Assembly (NCBI GenBank): GCA_039817415.1
Contig: JBCBVV010000013.1
Coordinates: forward strand, 62,001 to 126,000
DNA length: 64,000 nt
Direction: 5' to 3'
From: JALEFZ01 sp039817415
GTDB lineage: Bacteria; Bacteroidota; Bacteroidia; J057
A program made the position numbers and the translations under genes. A model generated the notes under the pieces. The model was not told the origin of the DNA. It saw nothing but the letters and a program-made list of their open reading frames with translations, and did no database searches. Positions 8,861 through 18,060 of the stretch are shown one piece after another. Numbering within the stretch: the first letter of the stretch is position 1; every line of letters starts with the position of its first letter.

Positions 8861-8896
8861 AGTAGATCCCACCTTCTGGTGGGATCTACTTTTTTG
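8861..8896 (+). terminator. Terminator after the DUF2807 gene
   Basis: Perfect 13-bp stem AGTAGATCCCACC (8861-8873) / GGTGGGATCTACT (8878-8890) with loop TTCT and a run of T to 8895. Confidence 0.9.
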
Positions 8897-9103
8897 TCTT
8901 ACAAGAGCAGTCAATTTAATTTGCCCTTTTGATGTATTTCTGATTTTTGCTTCCAACAGAGTAGCCAAGTTAGCTTAGCCTGATGCTAAATTATGTAGCT
9001 GAGCATTTTCCCGCTTGGTGGATCCATTGCAGATCAACCCTTCAGGCCATGAGGATTCTACAGCAAATTCACTGATCAACTTTGATTAAATCCGCCCTTT
9101 ACC

Positions 9104-9146
9104 CAAAAAATAAAGTGGACTAAACCATAAGGAATAGCCCACTTTC
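9104..9146 (-). terminator. Terminator of the minus-strand membrane-protein gene
   Basis: Read on the minus strand, AAAGTGGGCTA pairs with TAGTCCACTTT (one G-U), followed by ATTTTTT. It lies 20 bp after the stop of the gene at 9163. The rest of 8897-9103 shows nothing I can name. Confidence 0.7.
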
Positions 9147-9162
9147 TATTTGATCTATGTTG

Positions 9163-9723
9163 TTATCCTTGTTTCTCGAAAATAAGGGAGAATCCAGCTA
9201 CAAAGACAGCTGCGAAAGCCAACCAAAAGCCTATAGAAGCTACTTCAAAAAAGCTAACATCAATGCTTGTGTTCAGTGCATTTTTGACGAAAGCTGCTTT
9301 GTCTGTGACTACCTTGCTAGCCCACCAAAAGGCTCCCCATCCTGCTCCAAGGAAAATTAGGTTGAACCAAATGCCCCTTTTATACGATTTTCCTCTGAAA
9401 GCTCTAACGATATATCCCAAGCCTAACAGTAGGTAGAAAAGCGGGCCAAGTAAGACAAAAACGATTCCTGCAATAGCCGAATAGTCCTGCCAAGTATTGG
9501 CTTCTTCCACCAACTCAGTGATCATATTGCTGGTTAATTTGGTATCCTCATATTCCAGAATTTCAGCTTCATCAAGCAAAGTTCTGGTCATCGCATATCC
9601 GCTGTATTGTGTTTCGCCAACCTTCATTCCCATCAATTTGGGCTCCCAATTAAGGAAGGTAAGAAAGAAACAGGCGACTAAAACCAGTCCTGCCAGAAGT
9701 AATAAAATTTGTTCAAGTCTCAT
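9163..9723 (-). CDS. Four-TM membrane protein of unknown function
   Basis: A 186-residue protein with four predicted membrane spans: about 5-25 (ILLLLAGLVLVACFFLTFL), 83-105 (SAIAGIVFVLLGPLFYLLLGL), 118-135 (WFNLIFLGAGWGAFWWA) and 157-180. A loop of about 55 residues between spans 1 and 2 is probably outside the cytoplasm. I do not recognise a family. It stands alone between two terminators or opposed genes, with a promoter candidate at 9772-9803. Confidence 0.75.
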   Translation of the reverse strand: MRLEQILLLLAGLVLVACFFLTFLNWEPKLMGMKVGETQYSGYAMTRTLLDEAEILEYEDTKLTSNMITELVEEANTWQDYSAIAGIVFVLLGPLFYLLLGLGYIVRAFRGKSYKRGIWFNLIFLGAGWGAFWWASKVVTDKAAFVKNALNTSIDVSFFEVASIGFWLAFAAVFVAGFSLIFEKQG

Positions 9724-9771
9724 GGTATCAATTAAGAGGTTGTAATAGGTTCAATGATTTTGATCCTGCAG

Positions 9772-9803
9772 CAAACTAAAAGTCTCGCTTTATTATATGT
9801 CAA
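9772..9803 (-). promoter_or_regulatory. Candidate Bacteroidota promoter for the membrane-protein gene
   Basis: On the minus strand TTG (complement of 9801-9803), 21 nt, then TTAGTTTG (complement of 9772-9779), one mismatch from TAnnTTTG. It gives a leader of about 43 nt. It overlaps the inverted repeat TATTAT-N6-ATAATA (9791-9808), which could be an operator. Confidence 0.35.
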
Positions 9804-9943
9804 TAATAGTCATGTGGTTTCATAATTGGAAATCTTAGCAAGCTTAGGCACAAATGTATTTTGATCATGACCCATGAAAAGAAGTCAGGAAATAGCCGTG
9901 TTTTTTTCAGAAAATGATAGATTAGCATCGAAAAGAAAAGTAG

Positions 9944-10960
9944 ATGATTGACTTAAGAAGCGATACTGTTACACTTCCTACAAAAGCTATGTTAGAAGCC
10001 ATGTCATTGGCAGAGGTAGGAGATGATGTTTATGGGGAAGATCCCAGCATCAACCACCTTCAAGAGAAACTAGCAGATATTTTTGGCATGGAAGCTGCAC
10101 TTTTTTGCCCTTCAGGAACCATGTGTAACCAGATTGCTGTGCGGGTACATACCCAGCCGCAAGATGAGGTGATTTGCGATAAAATGGCACATGTCTACTT
10201 ATATGAAGGGGGAGGTTTGATGGCAAATTCCCTTGTTTCGGTAAGATTGGTTGAAGGAGATAGAGGCCGCCTCAAAGCAGAACAGATCGAGGAAGCAATC
10301 AATCCAGATAATCCACATTTTCCTAGAACCAAACTGGTCTGCCTAGAGAATACTTCCAACAAAGGCGGAGGAAGTGTTTATGATTTGACCGAAATTCAAA
10401 ATATAAAGAAGCTTTGTGATGAGAAGGACTTAAAGCTCCATTTGGATGGTGCAAAAGTCTTTAATGCCATTGTTGCATCGGATTATAACCCCAAGGATTT
10501 AGGAAAAGAATTTGACACCATTTCCGTTTGTCTATCCAAGGGGTTAGGCGCTCCCGTTGGTTCTGTATTATTAGGGAGCAAAGAGGAGATCTACCAAGCT
10601 ATTCGGGTTAGAAAAATGATGGGTGGAGGGATGAGACAAGCTGGATATCTTGCTGCTGCAGCCTTATATGCCTTGGAACATCACATTGAGAGGCTAGCAG
10701 AAGATCACCATAGAGCCACCAGGCTTTCTTATGGCTTGACCAGCCTTGACTGGGTGGAAGAAATGATGCCAGTAGAGACCAATATTGTAGTCTTTAAGCC
10801 CCAACAAAACCTGATCACCTCAGATAAATTATATGAAACCCTTTCAGAAAAGGGAATAGGTGTATCTACCTTTGGGAAGGGATATATTAGATTGGTTACG
10901 CACCTCGACATCAAAGACGAGCAAATTGATGAAGTCCTAAAGGTTTTTCAGGAGATCTAG
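9944..10960 (+). CDS. ltaE: Low-specificity threonine aldolase
   Basis: PLP-dependent fold-type I enzyme (338 aa) cleaving threonine/allo-threonine to glycine and acetaldehyde. The N-terminus MIDLRSDTVTLPTKAM and the GDDVYGEDPSINHLQ motif are diagnostic; the PLP Schiff-base lysine is Lys199 in SVCLSKGLGAPVG; HLDGAKVFNA supplies the Asp that contacts the PLP nitrogen. Cytoplasmic, full length. It ends 7 bp before the convergent oxidoreductase with no terminator visible between them, so the two transcripts probably overlap. Confidence 0.96.
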   Translation: MIDLRSDTVTLPTKAMLEAMSLAEVGDDVYGEDPSINHLQEKLADIFGMEAALFCPSGTMCNQIAVRVHTQPQDEVICDKMAHVYLYEGGGLMANSLVSVRLVEGDRGRLKAEQIEEAINPDNPHFPRTKLVCLENTSNKGGGSVYDLTEIQNIKKLCDEKDLKLHLDGAKVFNAIVASDYNPKDLGKEFDTISVCLSKGLGAPVGSVLLGSKEEIYQAIRVRKMMGGGMRQAGYLAAAALYALEHHIERLAEDHHRATRLSYGLTSLDWVEEMMPVETNIVVFKPQQNLITSDKLYETLSEKGIGVSTFGKGYIRLVTHLDIKDEQIDEVLKVFQEI

Positions 10961-10967
10961 TAAAGAA

Positions 10968-11963
10968 CTATTCCCCTGGATATGTAAGCCCCCATTGATC
11001 CCTAATGTGATCCATCGTTTCATGGACTTGCAAACTTATATTATGCGGCATAATAGGGCTTTCCAACTTACCTTGGCTTAGGTAATTCATCATATGAATT
11101 GCTTGATATTGAAGCCCGCTGCTTTCGAATGGAATATGATGTTCCTCCCTATGAGGAGGATCTGGGTAATCAAAAATGGCCTTTTGTCCTCTCCAGAAAA
11201 GCGGAATTCTAATTTGACCCTTTGTTCCAACTAAAATCGCTTCACTTAAGCCCGAACATTCAAAACTACCACTTAGATTGGCTATGGCCCCATCCTCGTA
11301 TTTGAATAGATAGGATGCTTGATAGTCTACCCCAGTTACTGCCTTGTTGACGACTGTTTGTACCTCCACCGGTGGCGCTCCAAAAACCATAAAGGCTAAT
11401 GAAATCGGATAAATCCCAATATCTAAAAGAGTTCCACCAGCTAAGGATGGGTTGAACAATCTCCCTTTTAAATCAATATGTGGAGGATGAAAGTGAAAAC
11501 CAGCAGTAAGCATACGGATATCGCCAATTTTCCCTTCCTTCAGCCATTGACGCAGTTGAACCATAGTAGGCAAAAATCTCATCCACAAAGCTTCCATGAG
11601 AAATAGTTTTTTCTCCCTGGCCAACACAATCATTTCTTTGGCTTGCTTGGCATTTACTGCTAAGGGCTTCTCACATAATACATGTTTACCAGCCTTCAAA
11701 GCCATGATGGCATTCTCATAATGGGAGGTATGGGGGGTGCCTATGTAAACAATGTCAATTTCGGGATCCTTACAAATTTCCTCATAGGAGCCATAAGCTG
11801 TTGGAATGTTAAACTCCTTTGCAAAGGATTCAGCCTTCTCTACGGACCTTGAGGCTACGGCATTTAAGTATGAATGACCCGTGCTGTTCATCCCTTCGGC
11901 AAACTTAGCCGCGATCTTTCCAGTGGCAATTATGCCCCATTTATAAGGAAATGATTTATTCAT
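10968..11963 (-). CDS. Gfo/Idh/MocA-family NAD(P)-dependent oxidoreductase
   Basis: A 331-residue cytoplasmic dehydrogenase with an N-terminal Rossmann domain (WGIIATGKIAAKFAEGM, a GxGxxA-like turn written ATGKIA) and the family's YIGTPHTSHYENAIMALKAGKHVLCEKP signature with the catalytic Lys of EKP. The C-terminal half is the alpha/beta domain of dimeric dihydrodiol or glucose-fructose oxidoreductase relatives. The substrate cannot be told, but sugar or inositol derivatives are usual. It follows the FKBP-like lipoprotein gene by 32 bp on the same strand, with the TAACGGTGTTA element between them. Confidence 0.93.
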   Translation of the reverse strand: MNKSFPYKWGIIATGKIAAKFAEGMNSTGHSYLNAVASRSVEKAESFAKEFNIPTAYGSYEEICKDPEIDIVYIGTPHTSHYENAIMALKAGKHVLCEKPLAVNAKQAKEMIVLAREKKLFLMEALWMRFLPTMVQLRQWLKEGKIGDIRMLTAGFHFHPPHIDLKGRLFNPSLAGGTLLDIGIYPISLAFMVFGAPPVEVQTVVNKAVTGVDYQASYLFKYEDGAIANLSGSFECSGLSEAILVGTKGQIRIPLFWRGQKAIFDYPDPPHREEHHIPFESSGLQYQAIHMMNYLSQGKLESPIMPHNISLQVHETMDHIRDQWGLTYPGE

Positions 11964-11975
11964 GTGTATATTATC

Positions 11976-11986
11976 TAACGGTGTTA
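11976..11986. repeat. TAACGGTGTTA element, copy 1
   Basis: Exact 11-mer TAACGGTGTTA with inverted arms TAAC/GTTA, 12 nt upstream of the oxidoreductase ATG at 11963. The same element is at 19778 and 29409, with a near-copy at 51735. Confidence 0.5.
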
Positions 11987-11995
11987 TGAGGGTGT

Positions 11996-12631
11996 TTAGT
12001 CGATAATTTCCTGTAGGAGGACATCCACACGTATGTTTTCATTTTCTCCTACATCTCCATTTCCCCCTCTTCCATAAGCTTCTTGAGAGGGTACTAGAAT
12101 GATTGCTCTACCGTTTTTAGCGATCATCCTGACCCCTTCAACCATTCCATCCATCAAGTCATTGACAGTAGGGTAGGTGGTATCATTGACCATGAATATT
12201 TCTCCATTCGTGCTAGCAATCAATTGATCAGAAAGATTGAACATATCAAAGGAGAGAAAAACAGTATCTGATGTGGCAGGAAAGTTTCTTACCAATGAGG
12301 AGTCTGGAACTTTGACCTCCACCAATTGTGTATCAACCAGAATGGTATCTATTCTGGTGATGCTGTCTACGATGGTGGTATCGAGGTAAAAGGTATCGAC
12401 AAAAACGGAGTCTAATTGAAGTAAGGTATCTATCTGTAATTCAAACTCTCCCGTATCAAGAATCGCTACAAAAACTCCATTTGAAGTATAATCTCCTTGC
12501 AGTCCATTGGCCGCGACATACGCCTCTATTTCATCCTGATTTAGTGCTTCTAGCTCAGTATCTGTTAATGTGCTATCACAGCCCATTAGGATAGAAATTA
12601 AGATAAGCCCGATGCAAGTAATTCTACTCAT
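11996..12631 (-). CDS. FKBP-type peptidyl-prolyl isomerase-like lipoprotein
   Basis: A 211-residue lipoprotein: signal MSRITCIGLILISILMGC with lipobox LMGC, then an N-terminal region rich in Asp/Thr/Val repeats, and an FKBP-like C-terminus (VRMIAKNGRAIILVPSQEAYGRGG ... IRVDVLLQEI), matching the family's 'PxxLAYG ... L.F.VEL' end. It would act in the periplasm or on the inner leaflet of the outer membrane as a folding catalyst, although the active-site aromatic residues are only partly evident, so activity is uncertain. Start 12631 puts the lipobox at the right distance; the 12691 start adds 20 residues before it. Probably cotranscribed with the oxidoreductase. Confidence 0.82.
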   Translation of the reverse strand: MSRITCIGLILISILMGCDSTLTDTELEALNQDEIEAYVAANGLQGDYTSNGVFVAILDTGEFELQIDTLLQLDSVFVDTFYLDTTIVDSITRIDTILVDTQLVEVKVPDSSLVRNFPATSDTVFLSFDMFNLSDQLIASTNGEIFMVNDTTYPTVNDLMDGMVEGVRMIAKNGRAIILVPSQEAYGRGGNGDVGENENIRVDVLLQEIID

Positions 12632-12884
12632 GTCGTGATGGGTTATTTCTGTTGACATCTCCGGTATAAACAATAGATAGACAACGTTCAAATTTAAATA
12701 TTGAGTGGATTGAAAGCTACGATTTCCTTTTAGAAATACTCACCATAAGGTATGCTAAGTTAGGAAATACTTGAATGGGCATCTATGCCTTGGGTTTTCT
12801 TGCTATTCGTATATCCTGGCTTAAAGAGCTACCATCTAGGAGTGCGTAGTGTAGCTAAAAAGGCTAACTTACTTCAATTACTAT

Positions 12885-15800
12885 ATGCCTAAAGCTACAC
12901 GTATGAAAATGATCTTGCCTTTCGGCTCCCTTCTTACTTGGGGGATGCTAGGACTTTTCCTATCTATGTTTCAGATGACCTTTTCTCAAGGTTTTGAAGG
13001 ATATTATCGACATCCTGATATTTACGAAAACACCATTGTTTTTGTCGCAGAAGGAGACCTCTGGACAGTATCTACTGATGGAGGAATAGCTGCTAGATTA
13101 ACTAGCCATCCAGAACAAGAGCTCTTCCCACACTTTTCACCTGATGGAAAGACTATTGGCTTTTCAGCTTCATATGAGGGACCACAAGAAGCTTATTCCA
13201 TTCCAGTTCAAGGAGGATTACCGATAAGATGGACGTATGAAGGGCCAACTACCACAGTAAATGGATGGACGCCCGATGGAAAGTTACTTTATGATACCTA
13301 TGCATATTCTACCCTTCCTGACCGTCAGTTGGTAACGGTTGATATAACTTCCAAGAAAAAGGAAAGGATACCACTTCATCAGGCCAGTGAAGGAAGTTAT
13401 ACAAGCAATGGAAAAACGGTATTCTTCGTGAGGCCTTCAGATCATAGAAATGTTACCAAGCGATATAAAGGGGGAACGGCCAGACAAATTTGGTCCTACA
13501 AAAAAGGAGCTAAAGAGGCTGTCAAATTAACCAAGGATTATACGGGTGAAAGCCATCATCCCATGGCCTACCAGGGAAGGGTTTATTTCATTTCTGATCG
13601 GGATGGGGTAATGAATATCTGGTCAATGGATGAAAGCGGCGAAGATGTAAAGCAACATACCCAACATAAGCGTTTTGATGTTCGATATGCCAATCTCCAA
13701 GGGGGTAAAGTTGTTTATCAATCAGGTGCAGATATTTGGCTATTAAATATTGCTTCTGGCGCTTACACAAAAGTACCAATTCGCATTTCGAGTGACCTGG
13801 ATCAACTGCGAGAAAAATGGGTAAACGATCCCATGCCCTATGTAAGTTCTGGTTACACAGACCATGATGGGCAAAGAGTAGTCATGACCGTAAGGGGCAA
13901 AATCTTTGTTCTTCCCCTAAAAAATGGAAGGATGGTTTCCTTTGCTGAAAAGTCTAATGTGAGATATAGGGAGGCAAGATTTACTCCTGATGGAAAATCT
14001 ATTTTGGCCCTGTCTGATGAGAGTGGAGAGTTTGAATGGGTTAAACTACCAGCCAATGGAATAGGGGAGGAAACAGCCTTGACTTCCGATGGAAAGGTAT
14101 TGAGGACATATGGAATCCCCTCACCTGATGGTAATAGAATCGCTTATGAAGATGTAGACAATCACCTTTGGATATTAACCATAGAAAGCGGCAAGAGTGA
14201 ATTAATCTCTACCAATGAAGAGGGAATTCGTTCTTATGCCTGGTCGCCAGATAGCAAATGGCTAGCATTTGTGCAAAATGCCGAAAATACCATGGCTCAG
14301 ATTCACATCCACGATGCTGAGACAAATACGAGTTTTCCCCTTACTACAGATCGTGCAAACTCTACTTTTCCTACTTGGTCTCCAGATGGCAAGTTTATCT
14401 ATTTTCTTTCTGATAGAAACTTTAATACGTTGGTAGGTAGCCCCTGGGGAACAAGGCAGCCAGAGCCCTATTTTGATGCGAGTGAAAAACTATATCATGT
14501 TCCCCTTCAAGCTGGAAGCAGGTCCCCCTTTCGCCCAATAGATGAACTTTTCTCGGAGCCAAAAGAGGAAAAAAAGGAGAAGGCCGAGCTGAAAGTATCA
14601 ATTGACAAAGAGGCCATTCAAAGGAGAATTGCTGAAGTTCCGATCAAGCCAGGAAATTACAGCCAGTTGAGCATGAATGGCAAAGCCTTGTATATGATCA
14701 GTGCTGAAACTGGGGTAGGAGCTAAGAGAAACCTAGCTGCTGTCAAAATATCCTCCGAAAAACCTAAAGCAGAAATAATTGTACCTGATGTAAACGGTTA
14801 CTCACTGAGTGGAGATGGGAAACAAATGCTGGTTCGAAAAGGAAAGGGAGTGTTTGTCATCCCTGCTGCAACCTCAAAAGCGGGGAACCTATCCAAAGGG
14901 AGAGTGAACATGAGTAATTTGAAATTCTCCATTGATCCCAGGGAAGATTGGAAACAATTATTTATAGATGCATGGCGAATGGAAAGGGATTATTTCTATG
15001 ATCCAAATATGCATGGGGTAGACTGGGATGCCATGAGAGCAGATTATGAACCGCTTGTAGCTAGAGTAACTACCAGAGAGGAATTGTCAGATTTAATCGG
15101 TCGTTTTGTTGGGGAATTATCTGCTTTGCATACGAGTGTTCGTGGAGGAGATCGCAGAAGTGATAAGCAAAACGTTGGTGTTGCCTCCTTAGGAGCACGT
15201 TTGATGAGAGATGATAAAAAAGGAGGATTTGTCATTGAGCATATATACATGGCCGATCCAGACTACCCAGACGAAAGATCTCCATTAGATGATCCTTACC
15301 AAGATATCCAAGAAGGAGACGTCATTACCCATGTTAATGGAACTCCCACTTTGCAAGCGACAGAAGTAGGTGAATTGATTCGTGGGCTAGCAGGTCAGCA
15401 AGTACTAATTACCGTAAAGCATGATAAGCAGGCCAAGGATTACATTGTTCAACCTATCGGAAATGATTATGCCCTTCGTTATCGTGATTGGGAATATTCA
15501 AGAAGGCTTGAAGTGGAGGAGAAGTCTGCTTCTACAATCGGCTATGTTCACCTACAAGCGATGGGGAGCAGAGACCTGAACCAATGGTACCGTGAATTCT
15601 ATCCCATTTTCAATCGCCAAGGATTGATCATCGATGTTCGCCATAACCGCGGTGGAAACATTGAAAGCTTTATACTTGAAAAACTCCTGAGAAAAGATTG
15701 GATGTACTGGAAATCTCGTACAGGTAATCCAAGCGTCAATATGCAATACGCCTTTAGAGGCCATATCGTGATTCTGGTAGATGAAAATACAGCCTCGGAC

Positions 15801-16148
15801 GGAGAGGCCTTCGCAGATGGCTTCAAGCGACTGAAGCTTGGGACAGCTATAGGAAAACGTACTTGGGGAGGAGAGATTTGGTTGAGTAGTGTGAATCGCC
15901 TTTCTGATGGAGGGTTAGCTCGTGCACCCATGTTTGGGGTGTATGGACCTGAAGGAGAATGGCTGATCGAAGGACATGGTTTTGAGCCAGATATCGAAGT
16001 TGACAATCTTCCCCATGAAACTTTCAATGGCAAAGACGCTCAATTAGAAGCTGCCATCGATTTGTTGGAAAAACTCATCAAAGAAGAGCCTCGACCTTTG
16101 CCCCTAGCACCTGATTATCCTGATAAATCATTTGATTACAAGGACTAA
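12885..16148 (+). CDS. Tricorn-like secreted serine protease (beta-propeller, PDZ, S41)
   Basis: A 1087-residue exported protein with a hydrophobic signal (about 9-35, ending TFSQ), PD40/TolB-like beta-propeller repeats (SPDGKTIGFSA, FTPDGKSILALSD, WSPDGKFIYFLSD) over about 40-560, an all-helical linker, PDZ (about 768-860) and an S41 peptidase domain with IDVRHNRGGN and nucleophile Ser971 (NTASDGEAFADGF). This is the tricorn-protease homologue common in Bacteroidota, thought to degrade oligopeptides. The signal peptide makes it periplasmic, unlike archaeal tricorn. ATGs at 12903 and 12909 are alternative starts. Single gene with a terminator at 16165. Confidence 0.95.
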   Translation: MPKATRMKMILPFGSLLTWGMLGLFLSMFQMTFSQGFEGYYRHPDIYENTIVFVAEGDLWTVSTDGGIAARLTSHPEQELFPHFSPDGKTIGFSASYEGPQEAYSIPVQGGLPIRWTYEGPTTTVNGWTPDGKLLYDTYAYSTLPDRQLVTVDITSKKKERIPLHQASEGSYTSNGKTVFFVRPSDHRNVTKRYKGGTARQIWSYKKGAKEAVKLTKDYTGESHHPMAYQGRVYFISDRDGVMNIWSMDESGEDVKQHTQHKRFDVRYANLQGGKVVYQSGADIWLLNIASGAYTKVPIRISSDLDQLREKWVNDPMPYVSSGYTDHDGQRVVMTVRGKIFVLPLKNGRMVSFAEKSNVRYREARFTPDGKSILALSDESGEFEWVKLPANGIGEETALTSDGKVLRTYGIPSPDGNRIAYEDVDNHLWILTIESGKSELISTNEEGIRSYAWSPDSKWLAFVQNAENTMAQIHIHDAETNTSFPLTTDRANSTFPTWSPDGKFIYFLSDRNFNTLVGSPWGTRQPEPYFDASEKLYHVPLQAGSRSPFRPIDELFSEPKEEKKEKAELKVSIDKEAIQRRIAEVPIKPGNYSQLSMNGKALYMISAETGVGAKRNLAAVKISSEKPKAEIIVPDVNGYSLSGDGKQMLVRKGKGVFVIPAATSKAGNLSKGRVNMSNLKFSIDPREDWKQLFIDAWRMERDYFYDPNMHGVDWDAMRADYEPLVARVTTREELSDLIGRFVGELSALHTSVRGGDRRSDKQNVGVASLGARLMRDDKKGGFVIEHIYMADPDYPDERSPLDDPYQDIQEGDVITHVNGTPTLQATEVGELIRGLAGQQVLITVKHDKQAKDYIVQPIGNDYALRYRDWEYSRRLEVEEKSASTIGYVHLQAMGSRDLNQWYREFYPIFNRQGLIIDVRHNRGGNIESFILEKLLRKDWMYWKSRTGNPSVNMQYAFRGHIVILVDENTASDGEAFADGFKRLKLGTAIGKRTWGGEIWLSSVNRLSDGGLARAPMFGVYGPEGEWLIEGHGFEPDIEVDNLPHETFNGKDAQLEAAIDLLEKLIKEEPRPLPLAPDYPDKSFDYKD

Positions 16149-16164
16149 GCGAATGTAAATATGA

Positions 16165-16204
16165 AAAATCTCCTGCCATGGCGTCATCTTGGCAGGAGTT
16201 TTTG
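16165..16204 (+). terminator. Terminator after the tricorn-like gene
   Basis: Stem CTCCTGCCA (16170-16178) / TGGCAGGAG (16190-16198) preceded by AAAAAT and followed by TTTTT; it can act in both directions. Confidence 0.85.
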
Positions 16205-16316
16205 TATGTCATGTTGATGGATTCTATTCGGCTTCGTCTTATGAGCACGTAACAAAAGATAAATCCTATGAATCCGCTAAACATGAATGTAAACATCCTG
16301 AAAAATTGGATTAAGC

Positions 16317-16348
16317 TTGAAAAAATACTTCACTTTGTCTTATTTTTT
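16317..16348 (+). promoter_or_regulatory. Candidate promoter of the WG-repeat gene
   Basis: TTG (16317-16319), 21 nt, then TATTTTTT (16341-16348), one mismatch from TAnnTTT(G/A). It places the 5' end about 20 nt before the ATG at 16373, which also rules out the longer frame from 16268. Confidence 0.3.
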
Positions 16349-16372
16349 AGCAAATCAAATCAAAACACAAAA

Positions 16373-17956
16373 ATGAAAACAAAACTTCTCCCCTTAATTG
16401 CCGCCCTATTCTTTGTTTTTTCTGGCTTGTATGCGCAAGAATTCGATTCCGTCCAGGATGCTCCTTTTGAGGATGAATTTGGAGACGGTTCCTCAGCGGA
16501 GGTCATAAGCAAGCCCAAGAATAATGGGAATTATAACAAAACTGTAATCACTGGTGATTACTTCTGGTTCACCAAAAAGTACGCAGGTTATAACAAAGGC
16601 TATGGGATCATGAAAGGCGACGAGATCATTATCCCCAACATTTTCAAAAGGAATACTTACCAAAGTACCATGTACAAAAAGGCCTTGAGTCTGGGGTCCT
16701 TTTATGGTCTATTCAACCTGCAAAGTAGAAGCTGGGATATTCCTATGATCTATAGAACCTTAGAACACTTTGGAAATTCAGTCTACAAAGTAAAGAAAGG
16801 TCAATACGCCGGTTTGGTTGATGGGAATAACAATGTTCTGGTGGATTTCCAATGGAAGTCAATTACCAAGATCAATGGATTGGACAATTATGTATTCGTA
16901 AGCAACAATTCCAATTTATATGGAATCTACAATTTGATTAGCAAAAAGGTTGTGGTAGAGCCTCAGTACCGTTCCATTTCAAAATTGAAGGATGACAGTG
17001 CGTTTAAGGTGGAAAATACCTCCAATCACTTTAATATCATTGATATCAATGATAAGCCACGTTTTAAGAAGTGGTACAAAGTCGTTTACCCTACCAGAAG
17101 AGGTAGAAGGTATTTTATCGTGAAATCTGAAGGAAAAATGGGAATCATCGATGAAAATGAGTCTATCGTGGTGCCCTTAACTTACCAGAAGATAGAAACA
17201 GCATCCTTTAATGATGGCTCTCACTTGGCCATCAACAAAGACGGGAAATATGGGTGTTTGTCAATCGATGGGAATATTACCCTTCCTTTTGTTTACGACA
17301 AATTTCTACGAAAGGGATATGGAAACATGGCCATTTCTACAAAAAATCAGAAGTGTGGTATTGTTCAAATCAACAACGGTCTTCCCTTCGAAATTGCAAC
17401 TTGCGACTATGATGAAATTACACAGTCTAATGATGTGTTTATTGTAGAGCAGGGCAAGAAGTTTGGTCTAATGGACTTTTATGGCCAAATGAAAACGGAC
17501 CTCAAGTATGACTCCATTAAATCTGTTGCTAATGGGCTTCTGTTAGGAAAGGAGGATAAGGATTGGGTTCTTATCAATAAAAATGGAACCCAACTATCTG
17601 ATAGTAAGTTTGAAGAAATTAGTATCCTTTCTCAGCCTTTGAAAACCAGTTATTATAACAGCAATCCTAAGTTTAGCTACTTGGTTGTTAGACAGAATGG
17701 AAAATATGGAATCATTGACAAGGTGGGGAATGAGGTCTTAAAAGCAGAGTATGAAGGAATTGTGAATGAAAACGACAACATGATTATCTTTAAGAAAGGG
17801 GGTAAATATGGGATCAAGAACCTGCTTTCGGGGGAGAATATTGCCAATGCTGATTATGGCCAAATCATCATGACTGCCCAAGGATGTTACTGCCAAAAGG
17901 ACAAAGGATGGTATTTAATAAAGCTTGATGGCTCAAACAAAATTGAACGACTTTAG
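16373..17956 (+). CDS. Secreted WG-repeat protein
   Basis: A 527-residue protein with a clear signal peptide (MKTKLLPLIAALFFVFSGLYAQ) and repeated WG-type units of about 45-55 residues: MGIIDENESIVVPLTYQKI, KYGCLSIDGNITLPFVYDKF, KFGLMDFYGQMKTDLKYDSI, KYGIIDKVGNEVLKAEYEGI, KYGIKNLLSGENIANADYGQI. WG repeats are beta-rich modules of unknown function found in exported bacterial proteins. No C-terminal T9SS sorting domain is evident, so it is probably periplasmic. Start 16373 was chosen for the signal peptide. Single gene. Confidence 0.85.
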   Translation: MKTKLLPLIAALFFVFSGLYAQEFDSVQDAPFEDEFGDGSSAEVISKPKNNGNYNKTVITGDYFWFTKKYAGYNKGYGIMKGDEIIIPNIFKRNTYQSTMYKKALSLGSFYGLFNLQSRSWDIPMIYRTLEHFGNSVYKVKKGQYAGLVDGNNNVLVDFQWKSITKINGLDNYVFVSNNSNLYGIYNLISKKVVVEPQYRSISKLKDDSAFKVENTSNHFNIIDINDKPRFKKWYKVVYPTRRGRRYFIVKSEGKMGIIDENESIVVPLTYQKIETASFNDGSHLAINKDGKYGCLSIDGNITLPFVYDKFLRKGYGNMAISTKNQKCGIVQINNGLPFEIATCDYDEITQSNDVFIVEQGKKFGLMDFYGQMKTDLKYDSIKSVANGLLLGKEDKDWVLINKNGTQLSDSKFEEISILSQPLKTSYYNSNPKFSYLVVRQNGKYGIIDKVGNEVLKAEYEGIVNENDNMIIFKKGGKYGIKNLLSGENIANADYGQIIMTAQGCYCQKDKGWYLIKLDGSNKIERL

Positions 17957-17993
17957 GTATTATCCTATATGGTTTAATGGCCATTCAGATTAG

Positions 17994-18036
17994 AAATGGG
18001 GAGCATGATTGAAAATGCTCCCCATTTTGTATTTTA
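17994..18036 (+). terminator. Terminator after the WG-repeat gene
   Basis: Perfect 13-bp stem AAATGGGGAGCAT (17994-18006) / ATGCTCCCCATTT (18015-18027) with T-rich tail to 18036. Confidence 0.9.
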
Positions 18037-18060
18037 CCTTGAATTATAACGCCTAACACA

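Noticed and set aside
8684..8968. 94-residue minus-strand frame
   Set aside because: It runs through the DUF2807 terminator and the antisense of the gene's repeats.
15599..16033. 144-residue minus-strand frame
   Set aside because: It lies entirely antisense inside the S41 domain of the tricorn-like gene and shows no family features.
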